From assembly GCF_015864665.1 (NCBI RefSeq), contig NZ_JADYWU010000001.1:1054001-1118000 (forward strand): a DNA stretch of 64,000 bases, given 5' to 3'. Position 1 is the first letter of the stretch; each line of letters opens with the position of its first letter. The notes under the pieces are model-generated. The model saw only the letters and a program-made list of their open reading frames with translations, was not told the origin of the DNA and made no database searches. The DNA comes from Salinibacterium sp. SWN167. Lineage in GTDB: Bacteria > Actinomycetota > Actinomycetes > Actinomycetales > Microbacteriaceae. Shown one piece after another: positions 1 to 7,959 of this stretch. The translations under genes were made by a program, and so were the position numbers.

Positions 1-127
1 ACCTCGGTAGCGCCATGAAAAAGCTCGATGCGTCGTCACGATTTACGGCAGTTTCGACCGCGCGCAAGCTTGGACTGATGCCGTAGTCCTCGCGGTGCGC
101 CGCAGCGCGTGAAGTCAGGTGCCGCAT
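1..127 (-). CDS. Hypothetical protein, N-terminal fragment at window edge
   Basis: A reading frame opens with an ATG at 127 reading leftwards and stays open for 42 codons to the window edge. An AGGAAA Shine-Dalgarno lies just upstream of the ATG (5 nt spacer), which supports a real start. The visible N-terminus is basic and polar and begins MRHLTSRAAAHRED. I do not recognise a family from 42 residues. It is divergent from the tRNA gene at 164. Confidence 0.45.
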   Translation of the reverse strand, partial: MRHLTSRAAAHREDYGISPSLRAVETAVNRDDASSFFMALPR

Positions 128-163
128 GATGTTTCCTGAGTGATATCGTTGGTTCTGCAGTAC

Positions 164-239
164 GGGCCCTTGGCGCAGTTGGTAGCGCGCCTCGTTCGCA
201 TCGAGGAGGTCAGGAGTTCAAATCTCCTAGGGTCCACCA
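164..239 (+). tRNA. tRNA-Ala (anticodon CGC)
   Basis: The 76 nt fold into a full cloverleaf. The acceptor stem GGGCCCT pairs with AGGGTCC, and the G3-U70 wobble, the alanine identity element, is present. The anticodon stem CCTCG/CGAGG encloses the loop TTCGCAT, giving anticodon CGC for GCG codons. The T-loop TTCAAAT is canonical and CCA is encoded at 237-239. A hairpin terminator follows immediately. No integrase or repeated 3' end lies nearby, so there is no sign that it serves as an attachment site here. Confidence 0.95.
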
Positions 240-245
240 ACTGTA

Positions 246-290
246 AAGGCCGCACAGCCTGTCGTCATGACGGGCGGTGCGGCCTTCTTT
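246..290. terminator. Bidirectional hairpin terminator between tRNA-Ala and accBC
   Basis: A 10-bp perfect stem (246-255 with 277-286) with further pairing inside the loop is followed by TTCTTT on the plus strand. On the minus strand the same stem is followed by TTTAC, so it can end both the tRNA transcript and the convergent accBC transcript, whose stop is at 312. Confidence 0.85.
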
Positions 291-311
291 ACGTTGGGGG
301 CCTGCCGTGGT

Positions 312-2066
312 CTAGTCGGCGATGTTCAGGAGCAGATGACCCGAGGACACCGTGAGGCCAACAGCGGCGTTCATCGTCGCGATAACGCCATCTTTGTGAG
401 CGACGAGCGGCTGCTCCATCTTCATGGCCTCAAGCACGAGGATGAGGTCGCCCTTGACGACCTTGTCTCCTTCGGCAACCGCAACCTTGACGATCGTCGC
501 CTGCATCGGTGCCTTGACCGAGTCGCCGGTGATCGTATTGACGCTGGATGCTGCGCGACGTTTCGGAGCGGCCGAGAGCGTTGCGCCGGTTGAGGTGCTC
601 GGCACTAGCTTCGAGGGCAGATTCACTTCGACGCGTTTGCCGTTGACCTCAACGACCACGTTGTGGCGGGCGACGACGGGCGTCTCGTCAGCGAGCGATC
701 CGGTCCATGGCTCAATGTCGTTGTCGAAGTCGGTTTCGATCCAGCGTGTGTAGATGCTGAACGGTTCGCTTGTGAACGCCGGATCGCGAACGATCTTGCG
801 GTGGAACGGAAGCACCGTGGGAAGACCAGCAACTTCGAACTCGTCAAGGGCGCGACGCGAACGCTCGAGGGCATCCTCGCGGCTGGAGCCAGTAACGATG
901 AGCTTGGCGAGCAAAGAGTCGAACGCTCCACTGATCTCGTCACCGGTCGTGACACCGCTGTCGACACGGATGCCGGGGCCGCCAGGCACACGCAGAACGT
1001 GAACGGGGCCGGGGGAGGGCATGAAGTTCAGGCCCGCGTCTTCACCGTTGATGCGGAACTCGAAGGAGTGACCGCGCGGGATGGGGTCGTCGTAATCGAG
1101 AACTCCACCCTCAGCGATGCGGAACTGTTCGCGCACGAGGTCGATGCCGGTGACTTCTTCAGACACGGGGTGTTCGACCTGAAGGCGCGTGTTCACTTCG
1201 AGGAATGAGATCGTGCCGTCCTTGGCAACCAAGAACTCACAGGTGCCAGCACCGAGGTAGCCCACTTCGCGCAGGATGGCCTTGGAGGACTCGTACAGAG
1301 CCTTGTTCTGCTCATCAGAGAGGAACGGAGCCGGTGCTTCTTCCACAAGCTTCTGGTGGCGACGCTGCAGCGAGCAGTCGCGGGTGGAGATCACGACAAC
1401 GTTGCCGTGGGCATCCGCCAGGCACTGGGTCTCGACGTGGCGGGGCTGGTCGAGGTACTTCTCTACGAAGCACTCGCCGCGACCGAACGCGGCAACAGCC
1501 TCGCGAGTAGCGGAGTCGAACAGCTCGGGAATTTCTTCGCGAGTGCGAGCGACCTTGAGGCCGCGACCGCCGCCGCCGAATGCAGCCTTGATGGCAACGG
1601 GAAGACCGTGGATGTCAACGAAGTCAAGAACCTCGTCTGCGCCCGAGACGGGGTTGAGGGTTCCCGGGGCGAGTGGTGCGCCCACCTTCTCAGCGATGTG
1701 GCGGGCAGAAACCTTGTCGCCCAGCTTCTCGATGGCTTCGGGGGACGGGCCGATCCAGATGATGCCAGCGTCGATGACAGCGCGAGCAAACTCGGCGTTC
1801 TCGGCCAAAAAGCCATAACCAGGGTGAATGGCGTCAGCGCCAGAACGGCGCGCGATCGACAGGATCTTGTCGATAACGAGGTACGTTTCAGCACTCGTCG
1901 AGCCGTCGAGGGCGTAAGCCTCGTCCGCGAGCTTCACGTGCCGGGCATCCCGATCTTGGTCGGCGTAGACCGCCACAGAACCGATGCCACTGTCTTTAGC
2001 CGCGCGGATAACGCGAACGGCGATCTCTCCGCGGTTGGCGATGAGTACCTTCGTAATACGAGCCAT
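312..2066 (-). CDS. accBC: Acyl-CoA carboxylase alpha chain: biotin carboxylase fused to biotin carboxyl carrier
   Basis: This 584-residue protein is the alpha subunit of an actinobacterial acetyl-/propionyl-CoA carboxylase. It carboxylates its own biotin at the expense of ATP and bicarbonate for malonyl- or methylmalonyl-CoA synthesis. The N-terminus [14 protein letters not shown] is the biotin-carboxylase signature. An ATP-grasp glycine-rich loop ([14 protein letters not shown]) lies in the middle, followed by [14 protein letters not shown]. The C-terminus is a biotinyl domain with EAMKM, the biotinylated lysine being about residue 549. The partner beta and epsilon chains lie at 7.7-9.6 kb with the biotin ligase beyond them. 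The gene follows maf on the same strand after an 84-nt gap; the start has a weak AGG, and TAAGCT lies 8 nt upstream. Length and motifs are complete. Acyl-chain specificity cannot be read from the sequence. Confidence 0.95.
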   Translation of the reverse strand: MARITKVLIANRGEIAVRVIRAAKDSGIGSVAVYADQDRDARHVKLADEAYALDGSTSAETYLVIDKILSIARRSGADAIHPGYGFLAENAEFARAVIDAGIIWIGPSPEAIEKLGDKVSARHIAEKVGAPLAPGTLNPVSGADEVLDFVDIHGLPVAIKAAFGGGGRGLKVARTREEIPELFDSATREAVAAFGRGECFVEKYLDQPRHVETQCLADAHGNVVVISTRDCSLQRRHQKLVEEAPAPFLSDEQNKALYESSKAILREVGYLGAGTCEFLVAKDGTISFLEVNTRLQVEHPVSEEVTGIDLVREQFRIAEGGVLDYDDPIPRGHSFEFRINGEDAGLNFMPSPGPVHVLRVPGGPGIRVDSGVTTGDEISGAFDSLLAKLIVTGSSREDALERSRRALDEFEVAGLPTVLPFHRKIVRDPAFTSEPFSIYTRWIETDFDNDIEPWTGSLADETPVVARHNVVVEVNGKRVEVNLPSKLVPSTSTGATLSAAPKRRAASSVNTITGDSVKAPMQATIVKVAVAEGDKVVKGDLILVLEAMKMEQPLVAHKDGVIATMNAAVGLTVSSGHLLLNIAD

Positions 2067-2150
2067 AGTGACCTAGCTTATGGGGATGTCGGCCGAAGCC
2101 TTGGGCGGAAGCGCACAAAAAAAGAGGGCAAGCACTGTGAATGCCTACAG

Positions 2151-2789
2151 TCACGGCCGATCGATGTTCCAGAGCTCAGTCCACTCGGCGTCGAATTCCC
2201 GCATGAGTTGACGCACCAACGACACCGAAAGCCCCACGACGGCGTGCGGATCGCCTTCGATGCTCTCGATAAAGGCCGCGCCGAGACTGTCAATCGTGAA
2301 CGAGCCCGCGACTTTCAACGGCTCGCCCGTGGCGACATACGCATCGATTTCAGAATCGGTGATGTTGGACGCGAAACTCACGCTGGCGCTCGACACGGCA
2401 CCCGTGGCTCCTCGCACCTCGCCGCCGCGGTGGTCAATGAGCCAGTGGCCGGAGTGCAACACTCCAGTGCGCCCCCGCTGGGCGAGCCAGCGCTGCCGCG
2501 CAATCTCGGGTTCGTGCGGCTTTCCAAATAATTCGCCATCCAATTCGAAAGCAGAATCACCGCCGAGAATGAAGCCGTCGATGGGGGCACCGTTAACCAA
2601 GGCGCCGACAACGGCTTCGGCCTTAGCGCGCGCCAACAACTCAACAAGTGCGGGGCCATCGAGGGGACCAGGAGCGGCGGCAGCCACCGCGTCTTCATCG
2701 ACGCCAGAGGCCAAAAGTACGGGGTCGACGCCGGCCGCACGCAGCGTTGCCAGACGCGCGGGAGAAGTCGAAGCAAGATAAAGGCGCAC
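2151..2789 (-). CDS. maf: Maf-family nucleoside triphosphate pyrophosphatase
   Basis: The protein (212 aa from the preferred start) carries the Maf signature near its N-terminus, LYLASTSPARLATLRAAG, and the GGDSAFELDGELFGKP region holding the catalytic acidic residues. Maf proteins hydrolyse non-canonical or canonical NTPs (dTTP, UTP, m5UTP) and are linked to house-cleaning and septum control. I prefer the GTG at 2789 because AGGAG lies 5 nt ahead of it; an in-frame ATG at 2807 would add six residues, and the longer open frame to 3026 overlaps the divergent gene and is unlikely. The start lies only 21 nt from the divergent methyltransferase start. It is upstream of accBC and may be cotranscribed with it. 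Confidence 0.88.
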   Translation of the reverse strand: MRLYLASTSPARLATLRAAGVDPVLLASGVDEDAVAAAAPGPLDGPALVELLARAKAEAVVGALVNGAPIDGFILGGDSAFELDGELFGKPHEPEIARQRWLAQRGRTGVLHSGHWLIDHRGGEVRGATGAVSSASVSFASNITDSEIDAYVATGEPLKVAGSFTIDSLGAAFIESIEGDPHAVVGLSVSLVRQLMREFDAEWTELWNIDRP

Positions 2790-2798
2790 AAAGGCTCC

Positions 2799-2804
2799 TA
2801 TGCT
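2799..2804 (+). promoter_or_regulatory. -10 box TATGCT of a leaderless start at 2811
   Basis: TATGCT lies exactly 6 nt before the ATG at 2811 and there is no Shine-Dalgarno. This spacing puts the transcription start on, or next to, the start codon. The same arrangement recurs at six other genes in the window. Confidence 0.6.
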
Positions 2805-2810
2805 CATGGG

Positions 2811-4043
2811 ATGGGTGAATTGCTTGGCCGAATGATCGAAGTAGACGTTACCAACATTGCGCACGGGGGTGTCAGTGTGGCGCGGCATGATGGTCGTGTC
2901 GTTTTCGTCTCCGACGCGATCCCGGGTGAACGCGTGCAAGCGCGCATTGCCGACGACAACAAAAAGTCGTTCTGGCGCGCCGAAACGGTGAAGGTGATCA
3001 CGCCGAGTGAGCACCGCCAAGAGCATGTGTGGTCAGCCGCGAGTGTTGACCGCGACCCCGATAATCGTGCCGGTGGCGCCGAGTTCGGCCACATCGAACT
3101 CGGTCATCAGCGTGTGCTTAAGGCACAGATCCTCAACGAATCGCTCGAGCGCATGGCAAAAGTCTCGCTCGCTCCTCTCGTCGAAGCAGTGCCGGGTGAC
3201 GATGAACGCAAGGGACTCGGATGGCGCACCCGGGTGAGCCTGCACGTTGACGAACACGGCAATGTTGGCCCGTTTGCGGCTCGTTCCCACCGCGTTATTT
3301 CTGTCGCTGACCTACCGTTGGCAACGCCCGAACTTTCTGCTGGAGCACCGCTCGGCGAAAACTTCGACGGGTTTGAGCGCGTGGACATCCTGAACCCCAG
3401 CTCGGGCGGCGTTCGCCTGATTATGGGCAAGCAGAAGCCGCAAGTCATTACCGAGACGGTAGGGGAGCGCGAATTCACGCTGCTCGATTCCGGGTTCTGG
3501 CAAGTGCACCATGGCGCTGCCGCGATGCTGACGTCTGCCGTGCAAGACGCGATTGATCCCGCACTGTTTGACCCCGCGGCATCCAACCTCGATTTGTATG
3601 GAGGAGTGGGACTCTTCGCGGCGGCAGTGGGGGACAAGTTTGGTCCAGCAACCAAGATCACCACGGTGGAAGCGGAGTCGTCGGCCACCGACCACGCCGC
3701 CAATAACCTCTCGGAGTGGTTGGGCGCTCATGCCGAAACAGGCCGCGTTGACCGTTGGCTGCGCCAGCACCTGAAGGAAGCAACCGCCGTTGAGCGCGAC
3801 CGTCTAGAGCGTTCAACGATCATTCTTGACCCGCCTCGTTCTGGCGCAGGCCGGGAAGTCGTCGACCTCGTTGCCAAGGCGCGCCCCGCGCAGATCGTTT
3901 ATGTGGCATGCGACCCCGTTGCTTTTGCGCGGGATGTTGCCTTCTTCTCCGAGCGCGGCTACGAGCTCTCAGGAGTTCGAGCATTCGATCTCTTCCCGCA
4001 CACTCACCATGTCGAGGCTGTGGGAACGTTCACACGTAAATAG
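2811..4043 (+). CDS. TRAM-domain class I SAM-dependent RNA (uracil-C5) methyltransferase, TrmA/RlmD type
   Basis: This 410-residue protein starts with a TRAM RNA-binding domain (about residues 1-60). It ends with the TrmA-family catalytic core: the SAM site NLDLYGGVGLFAAAVG, the DPPRSGAGREVV motif and VACDPVAFARDV, which holds the nucleophilic cysteine. It probably makes 5-methyluridine in rRNA or tRNA. The segment where RlmD-type enzymes place four Fe-S cysteines (about residues 75-95, DRDPDNRAGGAEFGH) has none, so the cluster is absent. The product ends in PHTHHVEAVGTF, as is usual. It is predicted to be leaderless from the box at 2799. Which RNA position is modified cannot be told. Confidence 0.88.
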   Translation: MGELLGRMIEVDVTNIAHGGVSVARHDGRVVFVSDAIPGERVQARIADDNKKSFWRAETVKVITPSEHRQEHVWSAASVDRDPDNRAGGAEFGHIELGHQRVLKAQILNESLERMAKVSLAPLVEAVPGDDERKGLGWRTRVSLHVDEHGNVGPFAARSHRVISVADLPLATPELSAGAPLGENFDGFERVDILNPSSGGVRLIMGKQKPQVITETVGEREFTLLDSGFWQVHHGAAAMLTSAVQDAIDPALFDPAASNLDLYGGVGLFAAAVGDKFGPATKITTVEAESSATDHAANNLSEWLGAHAETGRVDRWLRQHLKEATAVERDRLERSTIILDPPRSGAGREVVDLVAKARPAQIVYVACDPVAFARDVAFFSERGYELSGVRAFDLFPHTHHVEAVGTFTRK

Positions 4044-4124
4044 CTCAGTGTGTTGGGGTGACAAAGCCGCATGTTCGCGCTCTCTCGCACTACTATGGGG
4101 GACAGAAACTCAGGAGGACGCCAC

Positions 4125-4835
4125 ATGGCCCAGACAGAATCATCCGGGACAGAAACGCCCAGTGAGAGTGCCCAGCGCAAAATCACCGTCGCTGTTGTCG
4201 ATGACCACGAATCAGTCCGATTGGGACTAAAGGCTGCCTTTATTGACGAGGGATACGACTTCGTTCTCGCCGCAGCAACCGTGAAAGAACTTGTAGAGGG
4301 CCTCAACGGCCGTGAAGTTGATGTCGTTGTGCTCGACCTGTCGCTCGGTGATGGCTCGACCGTCACCGACAACGTGAAGAACGTGCAGGCCACTGGCTCT
4401 GCTGTGCTGGTGCACAGCATCGCGGACCGCGTCGCCAGCGTGCGAGAGGCACTTGCCGCCGGTGCTGCCGGAGTGATCCCTAAATCGTCAGCCACCAAGA
4501 CCGTGCTCGCAGCAGCGGCTACCGTCGCCCGCGGCGAGGTGCTCAACAACCTTGAGTGGGCCACCGCTATCGATGCCGACCGTGACTTCTCCAAGGCACA
4601 GCTTGGTCGCCGTGAACGCGAAATCTTGCACCTCTACGCTTCGGGCCTCCCGCTCAAGCTTGCCGCTCAACAGCTGGGAATCGGCTACTCAACCGCACGC
4701 GAATACCTTGACCGTATTCGTGTGAAGTATGTCGAGGTCGGACGCCCAGCGCCCACCAAGGTCGACCTCTTGCGCCGCGCAGTCGAAGACGGCATCCTGC
4801 CGGGACTCGACTCTGAAGGCGGCGATGGCCACTAG
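4125..4835 (+). CDS. LuxR/NarL-type response regulator
   Basis: The 236-residue product has a receiver domain beginning ITVAVVDDHESVRLGL, with the phospho-acceptor aspartate at about residue 71 (VVLDLSLGDGS) and the lysine of VIPKSSATK. The C-terminal LuxR-type helix-turn-helix begins LGRREREILHLYASG (about residues 159-225). The start at 4125 is fixed by AGGAGG 7 nt upstream; an in-frame ATG at 4071 is less likely. It overlaps the following kinase gene by 11 nt, so the two are translationally coupled. It should bind DNA when phosphorylated by that kinase. The signal and target genes are unknown. Confidence 0.9.
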   Translation: MAQTESSGTETPSESAQRKITVAVVDDHESVRLGLKAAFIDEGYDFVLAAATVKELVEGLNGREVDVVVLDLSLGDGSTVTDNVKNVQATGSAVLVHSIADRVASVREALAAGAAGVIPKSSATKTVLAAAATVARGEVLNNLEWATAIDADRDFSKAQLGRREREILHLYASGLPLKLAAQQLGIGYSTAREYLDRIRVKYVEVGRPAPTKVDLLRRAVEDGILPGLDSEGGDGH

Positions 4836-6114
4836 CCTGGCTGGGGCGCGACCGGCGCCGACGGTAAAGCAGCCGCGAAACCCGATCAGCCGCAAACAGG
4901 TTGAGCGGGTTATTTCGCGCTCCGTAGCGGTCATCGGTCTGGTCTTTGGCGCCCAAACGCTCCCGTGGCTCTTGGGCCAAGCGGGCGAAGCGCAGCCATG
5001 GTGGCTACTGCTCTTCGTTCCGGCACTGTTCGGAATGCTTATCGTGGTTGTCGTCGCTTCGTTCGCTAACAAAGCAGTGCGATTCATGCACGGCACCTTC
5101 GCGGTTGTTTACTTTCTTGCGCTGCTGAGCTGGCCGTTCACGGTCATCCCTGGCGTCGAAGTTTATAGTGGAATTCACTGGCTGAACTACCTCATCACGG
5201 TAGCGACAGCGATGGCCGCGATTGCGTTCAACAGGGTGCTCGCAACCATCTACCTTTTTGCGGCGCCGCTGGTGTACCTCATCGTGCGCATCCTCCCGGT
5301 GGGCGGTGGTGCCCCGTGGCAGCTTGCTGTGCTCGAAACGTTCTATGCCCTCATTCTCGGCAGCGCGATCATGATCATCGTCACGATGCTTCGGCAGGCA
5401 GCATCCAACGTTGACAGCGCTCAAGCAACCGCACTGCTCCGGTACGGGAACGCGGTTCGCCAGCACGCGACTGAAGTTGAACGCGTGCAGGTTGACTCGA
5501 TCGTGCACGACAGCGTGCTCACGACCCTGATTTCCGCCGCTCGCGCCTACACACCGGAAGCCGAAAGGCTGGCCGCGGTCATGGCGGGCAACGCTATCGG
5601 CCACTTGCGTGAAGCTGCCGCAACGTCGCCTGACGACATCTCTACTGTGCAAGCCACCGATCTTGCACAGCGGGTTATTACTTCTGCAGAGTTGCTCGCC
5701 TCGAACTTCACGTGTGCTGTGCGCAGCGTCGGAGCACGCTCGCTTCCTGTGGTCGCGGCAGAAGCGGTGCACTCGGCTGCCGTGCAGGCGATGATGAACA
5801 GCATTCAGCACGCGGGTGCTTCAGATACTCAACGCAGCGTCGAGGTTCGCGGTCTCGAAGGCAACGGCATCGAAATTCTTGTCACCGATACCGGAGCGGG
5901 ATTCGATTTGGACTCCGTGCCGCAAGAACGCTTGGGCGTGCGAGTGTCGATTGTGGAGCGAGTCGCCAACGCTGGCGGTCGAACCGCAATCGCCTCAGTG
6001 CCTGGTGCGGGAACTCAAATCTGTATCCAGTGGCCGCACGGCAATCGCAGCGACGAGATAAACACTGAAAGTGTGCGCACTATCACGAACGACGTTGAGG
6101 GGGATGAGCTGTGA
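4825..6114 (+). CDS. Membrane sensor histidine kinase partnered with the regulator at 4125
   Basis: The 429-residue product has about five hydrophobic segments between residues 30 and 185, with little room for an extracellular sensor. A cytoplasmic dimerisation helix follows, with the likely phospho-histidine at residue 228 (VHDSVL), and then a GHKL ATPase domain whose N-box is MMNSIQHAG and G-box DTGAGFD. The ATG at 4825 has GAAGGCGG ahead of it and lies inside the regulator's last codons; upstream in-frame starts would overlap the regulator much further. This is the NarL-regulator / HisKA_3-like kinase pairing. The next gene overlaps the stop by 4 nt (GTGA), which makes a three-gene unit. 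Confidence 0.88.
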   Translation: MATSLAGARPAPTVKQPRNPISRKQVERVISRSVAVIGLVFGAQTLPWLLGQAGEAQPWWLLLFVPALFGMLIVVVVASFANKAVRFMHGTFAVVYFLALLSWPFTVIPGVEVYSGIHWLNYLITVATAMAAIAFNRVLATIYLFAAPLVYLIVRILPVGGGAPWQLAVLETFYALILGSAIMIIVTMLRQAASNVDSAQATALLRYGNAVRQHATEVERVQVDSIVHDSVLTTLISAARAYTPEAERLAAVMAGNAIGHLREAAATSPDDISTVQATDLAQRVITSAELLASNFTCAVRSVGARSLPVVAAEAVHSAAVQAMMNSIQHAGASDTQRSVEVRGLEGNGIEILVTDTGAGFDLDSVPQERLGVRVSIVERVANAGGRTAIASVPGAGTQICIQWPHGNRSDEINTESVRTITNDVEGDEL

Positions 6115-7160
6115 ATATTGGAGTTCCTCGTTACCTGATCGTCGGCATGGCTGCGCTCTTCTCGGCGTACCACATTGTCTTGGCGAACTACACGATTGAT
6201 ATCCCTGACCGCCCCGGTCCGATCTATGTTGCGATGGTTCTTTACGGCATCGCAACGGTTGTCAGTCTGGTGCCGTGGGGCCCCGTGCGAATGCCGATCT
6301 GGATGGCGACCTTCAACTTCGCCACGGTCGTTGCGATCTCACTGCTCGTCGCAAATGAGCTCGACTTCACTCGTGAGGGCGGCACGGGCTATGCAACGTG
6401 GTACGTGGCCGCCAGCGGAACTCTGCTCACAATTACCTCGACCCGTGGGCGCCACACCTTCGCCTGGTTGGGTATCGGATTCCTTGTCGCGCATACCTTC
6501 AGCCTCGGTCCCGTAGGGCCAGCAGGCCTCTTTAGTTTGGGCATCGTCGGGAGTGCATCATGGGTGGCCGTCTCTCACGTTCTCTCTAGCGGGCTGGCAA
6601 AGGCATCCAAGGATGCTCAGCGGTTTGTTCTTGCTGAGCAGGAAGCGACCGATTGGCAAGCCGCGCAAGACGCTCACGTTCATGAGCGACAGTTTCGGCT
6701 TGAGCAGACGGGAATGATGGCGCTTGAGATGCTCGAACGCATCCAAGAGACCGACGGCGATTTATCGGATGCCGAACGCCGCGAGTGCCTGAACCTTGAA
6801 GGAGCTATCCGCGACGAGATTCGCGGGCGCAAGCTCCTCAACGATGCCGTGCGCGATCAGGTCATGATCGCTCGCCGTCGCGGTGCGACTGTCACTCTTC
6901 TCGACGAGGGCGGAATTGACGACCTCTCTGACGAAGATCTCGATCGGGTGCTCAACCGTCTCGCTCAGGCGATCCAATCAACCAGCGCCGACAAAGTGAT
7001 TGCTCGCACTGTTCCTGAAGGGTCGGATGTCGCGATCACGGTCGTCGGGCTACACAGCGCCGGCGATGGCGAATCCAGCGCTCTCGGCCAAGACTCTCTC
7101 GAAGAGGATGTCGTCGACATCTGGCTCGAGATTCCTCGCGTCGACATCGTCAGCGTTTAA
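6111..7160 (+). CDS. Membrane protein resembling a degenerate histidine kinase, third gene of the two-component unit
   Basis: The 349-residue protein begins with about five transmembrane helices (residues 8-165). It continues with a soluble region (about residues 190-345) that contains a coiled helix EMLERIQETDGDLSDAERR and a stretch of kinase-like layout, CLNLEGAIRDEIRGRKLLND. I see no phospho-accepting HD, no DxGxG loop and no GxGL motif, so catalysis is unlikely. It starts with a GTG overlapping the kinase stop (GTGA), so it is made with the kinase. It may be an inactive partner that modulates the kinase or binds the regulator. The family name is not known to me. Confidence 0.6.
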   Translation: MNIGVPRYLIVGMAALFSAYHIVLANYTIDIPDRPGPIYVAMVLYGIATVVSLVPWGPVRMPIWMATFNFATVVAISLLVANELDFTREGGTGYATWYVAASGTLLTITSTRGRHTFAWLGIGFLVAHTFSLGPVGPAGLFSLGIVGSASWVAVSHVLSSGLAKASKDAQRFVLAEQEATDWQAAQDAHVHERQFRLEQTGMMALEMLERIQETDGDLSDAERRECLNLEGAIRDEIRGRKLLNDAVRDQVMIARRRGATVTLLDEGGIDDLSDEDLDRVLNRLAQAIQSTSADKVIARTVPEGSDVAITVVGLHSAGDGESSALGQDSLEEDVVDIWLEIPRVDIVSV

Positions 7161-7371
7161 CCGCCCTGCTTGCGCCCTGCAGGGCGCGCGGACTTTGTGC
7201 GTTGCTCGGGTGCGCCCAGGGGCGCCTGAGGCGCGAGAGCCCCGCTGATGGCTTCGCGGTGCGCTCTGAAGGGCGCTGGGTGATTCGCTGTTCGATCCGA
7301 CAGGCGAACGCTATCTGAACCTGCACGGACGGGCCTCACACCGAACGCAGCTCATTAGCCGGTTAAAGGCG

Positions 7372-7413
7372 GAAGGACCGGAGTGGCTATAAGAAGCACT
7401 TCTCCGGTCCTTC
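7372..7413. terminator. Hairpin, likely bidirectional terminator
   Basis: A 12-bp perfect stem (7372-7383 with 7402-7413) lies between convergent genes. There is no long T-run on either side, so it is a plausible but not textbook terminator. It is the first of two hairpins spaced 9 nt apart. Confidence 0.6.
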
Positions 7414-7422
7414 GCTAGAACC

Positions 7423-7459
7423 CGGATCAGGACGATAACCCGAATATCGTCCTGATCCG
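7423..7459. terminator. Second hairpin, 14-bp stem
   Basis: A 14-bp perfect stem (7423-7436 with 7446-7459) encloses a 9-nt loop. It could terminate accE-side transcription from the right and the two-component transcript from the left. Confidence 0.6.
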
Positions 7460-7638
7460 CCCCCAAAGAATTGGCCCGCTTACCCTAGTCGGCCAACCTT
7501 TGGCGGTGTAACTCCTATGGAGATCCACCTAGCAGTTAATATTCTGCATCATGCAAACAACTAACAAAGTCGGTTTTTAGGGGGACTCTCGGGGGACAAT
7601 TTGTGAATTCAGGTGACAAAGTAGCCCGAATATACAGT

Positions 7639-7701
7639 TTTCGACGAATTCCGCACCCCGCGAACGGGGTACGACTACGAAACCACATGTTTTCGTCGAA
7701 A
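7639..7701. repeat. Nested inverted repeat with internal CGAA tetraloop hairpin
   Basis: Outer arms TTTCGACGAA (7639-7648) and TTCGTCGAAA (7692-7701) are perfectly complementary. Between them CCCCG-CGAA-CGGGG (7656-7669) forms a second hairpin. This could be a structured RNA or a recombination or protein-binding site. No gene in the window explains it. Confidence 0.5.
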
Positions 7702-7722
7702 CACGGCGCAAAAGCACCGTTG

Positions 7723-7959
7723 CTAGCGGCGGGCGCTCGCATTCCAAGCCCCAGGACCGCGAGAGAGCGGTTGCCGAATCGGTCGTTGACTGCGGGCCCA
7801 CGCCGTGATCGGGGCGGTTTCGTCGGCTCCCGCAAGTTCTGCTGATTCCAGCAGGGCAGCCCGCACGACCGCCGTAACCGCCGCGACCTCGTCAGCAGAG
7901 ACATTGGCGGAAACGATGCGGATGTCTGCAGGCTCCTCCTGCCTGTGCTTGCCGTTCAC
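7723..7959 (-). CDS. accE: Acyl-CoA carboxylase epsilon subunit
   Basis: This 78-residue protein has the layout of the small epsilon chain that stabilises actinobacterial acyl-CoA carboxylases. An acidic or flexible head is followed by [20 protein letters not shown] and an alanine-rich helix, and then the conserved tail W-x3-R-x2-R with [12 protein letters not shown]. The GTG start overlaps the stop of accD (GTGA), so the two are coupled. Size, position directly after the beta chain, and the tail motif all agree. It has no catalytic role of its own. Confidence 0.88.
   Translation of the reverse strand: MNGKHRQEEPADIRIVSANVSADEVAAVTAVVRAALLESAELAGADETAPITAWARSQRPIRQPLSRGPGAWNASARR

Larger units (their letters stand above)
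7161..7722. other. Gene-free convergent gap, AT-richer, with several inverted repeats
   Basis: This gap lies between two convergent transcripts and I find no credible gene in it. It opens with short GC-rich palindromes (for example GCGCCCTGCAGGGCGC), then two strong hairpins at 7372-7413 and 7423-7459. A directly repeated GGGGGAC (7580 and 7591) follows, and then a nested inverted repeat at 7639-7701. The open frame on the minus strand at 7536-7904 is unlike any protein and is treated as chance. Confidence 0.6.

Noticed and set aside
164-290. tRNA-Ala as an integration (attachment) site
   Set aside because: No integrase, excisionase or duplicated tRNA 3' end is visible; the sequence after the tRNA is a terminator and then accBC.
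663-2531. Long plus-strand frames opposite accBC and maf (for example 1356-2531)
   Set aside because: They are antisense shadows created by GC-rich codon bias; they have no recognisable motifs, and the minus-strand genes are certain.
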